64,000 nt of DNA, taken from the NCBI GenBank assembly GCA_037389465.1, contig JAZARR010000212.1:6148501-6212500 (forward strand), written 5' to 3'. How positions within the stretch are numbered: position 1 is the first letter of the stretch; the number at the start of each line of letters is the position of its first letter. Shown here one piece after another: positions 58,469-64,000 of this stretch. The notes beneath the pieces were generated by a model, which did no database searches, had not been told where the DNA came from, and worked only from the letters and a program-made list of their open reading frames with translations. The position numbers were made by a program, and so were the translations under genes. The stretch is from Baylisascaris procyonis. Taxonomy: Eukaryota; Nematoda; Chromadorea; Rhabditida; Ascarididae.

Positions 58469-59217
58469 ACTTAATCGTAAATATGAATAGCAATCGAACA
58501 TTCACAAAACATTAAAGACTGGCGCATTGAGTCAATTCTCGCTTTGCAATTAGCACAAGCAATGCATGAACAGAATAAGGAAAAGAGGTTGAACGTTTAA
58601 TGCGATGTCATAAAAAGAAAAACCTAAAGAGTGATTCAGAATAAACTTGACCAGGTAAACATTTAAGTGTCGTAAACAATATGTAAAACTGGCAAATGTA
58701 TGTTTTGATGTTTTGAAGAGCGGTGGGATAAACTTCGGCAAAACTTTGCAAAGCAAAAATTGCTCTCTCCCCTCTCCTACTCCCCCCCTCACCCCTTTTG
58801 AGATTCAGTGAAAACTAGTGAATGGATATTTAGACGCGTGTGCAGCCACACGCGATGATCAGCCTAGTTTTTCATCGGGCACTATTGCAGACAGCGATGG
58901 TACCCTGCTTGCGAACCGCGAATGGAGCTGAGCTCATGCTCCAAGTTGCGTACGCACCACTACCATACTCTGCACTGCAAGCGAATACTAGCGCCTATTA
59001 CATGAACTCGAAAACTTGTAATAGAAGCATATGAACGAAACTGGTGGAAGCAAAAAAAAATGAACGAGGCTCTCAGAGTAATGTGTAAGCACCTCGGGAA
59101 GAAGTTAGTGGAGCTAAATTCAAAAAAAAAAAAACTGCAACATGATCCCGAAAACAAACAAATGCCTGTAATAAACTCAAGTTGAATGTTAATAACATTA
59201 TGCCGTTTGTTTATCAG

Positions 59218-59432
59218 TTACAAGACGACGAAGGGTCTGCAATTACACTACTGGAGAAGGAACTGGCCTTCTCAGTCGCTTTCCCATTTTACCTTATGCG
59301 CATCGGTTATCACTACAAAAAGCCGATTAGAGAAATTAAACTGATGAAGAGCAATCCGGAAAGAGCATCGATGATCAGAGACCGGTGCCGCATTGCCAGT
59401 TACATGACTTACGTGGCAATTCTCTTGCCGAG
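59218..59432 (+). CDS. Candidate exon of an unrecognised protein
   Basis: A TTTATCAG acceptor is followed by 71 codons plus two bases, then GTGTGA. The stretch is richer in GC and less repetitive than its surroundings. The product begins LQDDEGSAITLLEKELAF, has a hydrophobic patch (SVAFPFYLM), then a basic region (GYHYKKPIREIKLMK) and ends MTYVAILLPR. The opposite strand has stops. I do not recognise the family. It lies on + between two - strand genes. A possible upstream partner exon follows ATTGCAG at 58890; its frame stays open to 59034, but no donor could be fixed. Confidence 0.4.
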
Positions 59433-60839
59433 GTGTGACGCTTTCAGCTTATTGTTTATCAATCTCTTCTCACTTCATTTGAGTAATACATGAACACATG
59501 AATCTGATCAATATTCAAAGAACTAAGACCAGTCGTCGATTGGAATTGTTTAAGCAGACTTAATGACACAAACTATAATATCTCAACGCTCACGTATCCA
59601 CCGAGTTGTTAAAAAACTGAAGAAGAATTCACTTCAGTTTCTCAATGAGTTTGCAAAGAAACTTCACTTAGCGTGCAGTCAAACTCTCCAGCATTGTTTA
59701 TTAAATTCGTGCAACCAATATTCAACAATGATTTTGCGATGTACACTTGATGATGTTGGCTCGTGTTTATTTAATCTACTTATTGCCCATATCAATTTCA
59801 CGTCGTTCCCCAGGAAAATTAATTTAAAAAAAAAATTTCTCAGCTCTGAAACGGTGCGTCGTTGCTGATGAGTATCACCGGAGGCAGAGTACTAGTCAGT
59901 CGGTCGTTTGACCCTAGACAGCAAGTAATCATTACTTTATTCGCTCAAGTTTGAAAACGTAAATTCCGATTATGAATAAAAAATTGCTGCTAAATTGCAC
60001 AACGTAAATTCGCATTAGTCTTGCGCTTACGTCTTTCATCAAATATTATTTAGGAAAACAGATCATTCAGTGGTGTATAAAAGAACAAACAACGAGCAAA
60101 GGAAGGCATGAAATAACGTGAATCATGAGGGTCTGTAAATTATGCGGCAGTTTATAAAGATTTTAAAACGGTCAAAACACTGTCGACGTAAGCAGTGTTA
60201 CCATCCCTGAATTTTAGGAAGATTTGAAATTTGTTTATTTCTTCAAATCATGAAGTGATCAGAAATTAAAACAATCTAAGAAATTCATACTATTTACGCT
60301 TCTTAATTATTAAACAACACCTGAAGTATTTTCATAACGGGCAATTTGACCAATCTTTATAGCCTTTGCATTATATTTGAAAGTGAATCAAGAAATCAAT
60401 CGCTCAGACAACGCATTAATCAGTTCCGACCAATAGGCGCCTAAATTATATAAAGATTCCACGGTTGGTGATAAAAGAGGAAGGAACTGCATTATCTATT
60501 TTCGTTCCAGTTCGATCCAGCCAACGAGTTGAGATGAAGGACGTTTTTCACTATTGTTGATCCAACTGCTTGAAGTTGAATGAACTAAATTATGAGCTGA
60601 TCGGCCATTTCATATAATATATTGTAGTATTAGCGAACGTCTTCACAAAGTTTTCACTGATATAGAAAGCGTAAGGTGCATTATCGAGACAAGCGGTATC
60701 AATTAAGGGTATGAACACGACAAGTGAACATTGTACAGTTGAGTAGATTTTGCACTGTAACCAATAATAATACTAATGATTGTTTTAATTCTTCTAATTT
60801 ATAAACAATGGCAATGCGGAAGAGACGAGTTTATTTGCA

Positions 60840-63344
60840 CTATAGGAGAGCTGGACGGAATGTTCGCATTTCGGTGATCAGCTCATGATTTTGCCGTACT
60901 AATGGTGGTCGGTGAAGTGGTGGCACACCTCGGGTACACACCGGACGTGCACACTCCCATACCGGTGGTGCACCTTTTCCGTTACGGTTCAATGATGCGC
61001 TCTCGATCTTTTCACGTGTGCGTCGTTCCACTCGTCGAGCGATTCGAGATCGTTGCCAAATTATTGCGATGAATATCACCAAGATGAGAACGAGGATAAT
61101 TGAGCAAGCCGATAAAATGATATGTTGCGAATAACCTGCAATAATTTCATTACAACCTAATTGCATATCTCTCATTGGTCTTTTGCTGTGTTTTCTATAC
61201 TATCACTTTTTAAAGTGTGTTACACTACACTTTAAACATAGCGCTAAGCTATGCATATCATATATTGCACAATGTATTGTGCAATATATAATATGCATAG
61301 CTTCGTTTCATCTTTACGCAATAAATCTGAGAGTTTTTGAGCCAAAGGGAATTTGACGAGTTTAATCAGCTCACCGTTTGCTTAGCGCGACCAAATGCAC
61401 TTAAATGAGCTAGACATGTTGGCAGCTTTACGAGCTGTATATACATGATATATTCTTTGTTCGAGCTTGTCGAAATTTTAGAGAAAAGTAACCTCATCAA
61501 TAAAACCCCCCTAATATTTCCTCTCCTACGAAAGGTTGCAAAACTTATGACCCTCGGGGTTTTATTGGAAGTAGTACAGGAACAAGAACGCACAGTGTTG
61601 TTCATCGCTGTGATCGTTTTCGGCGCAATTCGATACGCCATTGCACATAAGCGATTTACTAATGCAGAGCTGACTGCGGCTAGCGCAGATGTTCTGTCCG
61701 TTATCGATGCATAGTTGACCACCACTGCAAGCGAATCCCTGCAACATTAAGAACAAACTTGAACGTTCAACAATATTATCAAATTGTACTCCTCTACGAC
61801 ATCATGCTAAACTTATATTCCATATTCGCCCATGATCAATAATGTTTGAATCGGAATATTTGAATAGAATTGAATCACTTAAATCTTCCGGATCGCAAAG
61901 ACTACTATGCGCTAAGAAACGAGCTCTGAAACAAATTTTATGGTTGATTTTCTTCGGTTCTTTATATTGCCTACATTCGGTTGTTCATACATACTTCGCT
62001 GAACCGGTATTGTATAGTGAACTGCACTGCGGTGGCACCGAGACGAGTTCAAATCGATGAGCTGAAAATGAAAATCAAGGGAAGTGAATGGGAAAGCAGT
62101 CGTCTTGGTTTAGATCGATGAGCTCTTACGTACTCTGTTTATCACCCGTGTATTTCCTGTAGATTTTAGGGAGCTCCTCGTTTTTTGGTTTCTTCGAGCA
62201 TTTCTTCTCAGTTTTTCGGACGATTGCTCTGCTCCTGCATGCTTTTCGTTTATCCCGATCCCTAGTGCTAATCCACCATAATAGTGCTTAGTTACGAACA
62301 TACTATGGTCAAAACGAAAGAAAGGTAATTTACGAGGCACTCGCTTCCATCGGACAATAGTTCCTCAACTTCAGTCCAAATCAAACGAAATCCGACTGGT
62401 TTGCCCTCTTGTTCATATTTTTGCAGTTGTGATAATGTTGGATGATCACGTGTCACAAACCTGAAATCGAATCAATTCAGAAGAGGTTCATACATGAATC
62501 GACTGTTCCGTGCAATTAATGATAATTAAGGGACCAATACTTTAAGCGTTGGTGCAATACTTCGAATATGCTCTATGAAATTCTCTATAGCCAAATTTCA
62601 GCAAGCTTCACTGTAGTACCAAGACCTGCGGATGTTGCCTACCATAAAACATCGATACCTCTGAAAAAGCTGACGGCACTACACCGCAGAAATTTCCAGG
62701 TACGCTATACATTCTGTTGCCGAATACACCTCTTCGTAATCCGACTATATGAAAGCAGGAACTTCATCACTAGTCGGCAGGAACTTCATCACTAGTCGGT
62801 AGCACCCGCCGTTGATTCGTAATCACTATTATCTATGTCACAGCGAAAACTTTACTGTGGTGCACTATTGCGGCATACTGTTAAGTTCGGTGACCACCAC
62901 CTTCTGCTTGATGAATCTTAAAACATTTTAATTGCTCTAATAACATCTTGCTTTAAAAGTAATTGTCTTTTTATCTAGACACGTATCCCCTTTCTAAATG
63001 TATTTGAATGGAACTGTTATCCCGTCTGACATGAACATCGCAACCGTTAGACCGCTAATGTGAGTTTGATATAAAAAATCGTGCAATCGACTCTCCCATC
63101 GATGTAATGATGCAAATACGTCAACTTTAGGTGTGGAATATAATGAAAAAAAAAGAACGCAGTCACATAGAGTCGAACCTAACAATAAGGCGATTTCCGG
63201 TGGACATATACGATTTCATGCCCTCCTCGCTGTAGTAGAGTTGCCCGCCACAGAAACGCACCTGGCTGCCATCATCTTTTCGTAAATCGGGTGCCTCATG
63301 ACGATACCCATCAATAATGTAGAGTGATGCCCTCTCGCATTCGG
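60840..63344 (-). CDS. CUB-LDLa single-pass membrane protein (Neto/SOL-2/LEV-10-like), 5' incomplete
   Basis: Exons on - : 63344-63179, 62460-62334, 61738-61594 and 61135-60840 give 244 residues to the stop. The first two form the second half of a CUB domain: SAECERASLYIIDGY, VRFCGGQLYY, NRLIVRFVTRDHP and GKPVGFRLIWTEVE. The third is a low-density-lipoprotein class A module (ACSGGQLC to SDEQHC) with the acidic calcium-binding end. The last exon is a membrane helix (IILSACSIILVLILVIFIA), then a basic stop-transfer sequence and a cytoplasmic tail of about 70 residues ending MRTFRPALL. This order is typical of nematode and vertebrate auxiliary proteins for neurotransmitter receptors, but also of other CUB proteins, so function is inference. 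Exons with the signal peptide and the CUB start must lie further right, probably outside the window. Confidence 0.85.
61246..61303. repeat. Tight 58-bp near-perfect palindrome
   Basis: The left arm 61246-61273 begins AAGCTATGCATATCATAT. The right arm 61276-61303 is its reverse complement with one mismatch in 28, separated by two bases. A shorter inverted repeat (TTTAAAGTGT / ACACTTTAAA) lies at 61208-61234. Both are in the intron between the LDLa exon and the membrane exon. Confidence 0.9.
62755..62798. repeat. 22-bp exact tandem duplication
   Basis: The unit beginning GCAGGAACTTCATCACTAG (22 bp) occurs twice head to tail with no mismatch, in the intron between the two CUB exons. Confidence 0.9.
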
Positions 63345-64000
63345 CTGAACCAAAGTCGTTCCCAAAATAGCGATAATTCAAAAATACAAAATTTCATGTG
63401 ATAAACACGGGTGATCCTTATTTACGACCATTCAAGCATTTTCACCCTCACCGTTTGAATTAAGTATGCTGAACAGAGCAATCTAACTTTTCAAATTTTT
63501 CGCTTTGATATCACCCTATAAAGGTTGTTGAAAGTTATGAACGTTTATAGTCGTAGTCGAAGATCATGGAACAAATCTAGTCCTAATTCAAAGCCAAGGA
63601 TTTATCATTACCACCTTTTAGGCAATAAAGGTTATCCAGCTTTTTTTTATAAAACATTAGTTGTAGAAAAAAATCAAGAATTCTGCATGGTCTACTCTTC
63701 AAAGAGAAAAAATTTCTTGTTCTGCCCTTCTTGATATATTTTCCACAAAAATTTTAAGAATTGCCAAAAATCTACTTTTCAAAGACACATTTTTGAACAT
63801 TTGAAAGCAGAATGAATATAGAAATATAGCTGTTAATCTCAAAAGAGGTATGATCTATGATGCAGACCAAAATAAAGGGTAATGAAATGGAAATAGACGA
63901 GGTGGGCAAATCAGGTAAATACTTCATAATGCACAATATAAGGATGCTGCAAGAGATAATGAAAAGCACACCCATTGTCGGCGAAAGTTCGAGGTAGCGA

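Larger units (their letters stand above)
56766..60839. other. Region between APRT and the CUB/LDLa gene
   Basis: It starts just upstream of the APRT start and ends at the stop of the next minus-strand gene. It contains an unusually GC-rich patch at about 57236-57330, a broken (TA)n array, and two plus-strand exon-like stretches (about 58891-59034 and 59218-59432) that could belong to an unrecognised + gene. The right part (59500-60839) shows nothing definite. Confidence 0.5.

Noticed and set aside
59563..59868. A 101-codon + frame downstream of the orphan exon
   Set aside because: AT-rich, Leu/Asn/Lys-biased and without an in-phase acceptor that would join it to the 59432 donor; no family similarity.

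Overview
The window is eukaryotic and almost certainly nematode. Base composition is AT-rich (estimated by eye, not counted). Genes are broken into short exons of roughly 60-360 bases. Introns begin with GT and usually end in TTTTCAG or TTGCAG. There are (TA)n, (GA)n and (CT)n microsatellites, and the decayed tail of a non-LTR retrotransposon of a kind abundant in nematodes. Every well-supported gene encodes a conserved animal protein. Genus and species cannot be fixed from the sequence.

I rebuilt the genes by hand: I joined exons whose splice phases agree and compared the products with families I know. Left to right on the + strand: the last two exons of a Golgi-type DHHC palmitoyltransferase (21-1265, 5' end outside the window); GPAA1 (7590-14806) and PIGU (18658-25401), two subunits of GPI transamidase in tandem; a VAP/VPR-1 ER membrane-contact protein (32369-37201); a C9orf78/Tls1-type splicing factor (39331 to about 45374); and a calmodulin-like CALML4-type protein (46517-51373). 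Two genes follow on the - strand: adenine phosphoribosyltransferase (54379-56765) and a CUB/LDLa single-pass membrane protein (60840-63344), whose 5' end probably lies beyond the window. The two blocks converge between 51.4 and 54.4 kb.

DHHC enzymes, GPI transamidase and VAP all act on lipid anchoring or on ER/Golgi membranes. The only real functional pairing is GPAA1 with PIGU, which are partners in one complex. The other neighbours look like ordinary housekeeping genes.

The remaining sequence is large introns and spacers. It holds microsatellites, one retrotransposon remnant antisense in a GPAA1 intron, a roughly 210-bp foldback (44451-44661), a tight 58-bp palindrome (61246-61303), a tRNA-like fold (45997-46066) and a few exon-like open stretches I cannot assign. 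The best of those is 59218-59432 on +. Exon borders were chosen by eye and may be off by a base or by an alternative donor or acceptor.
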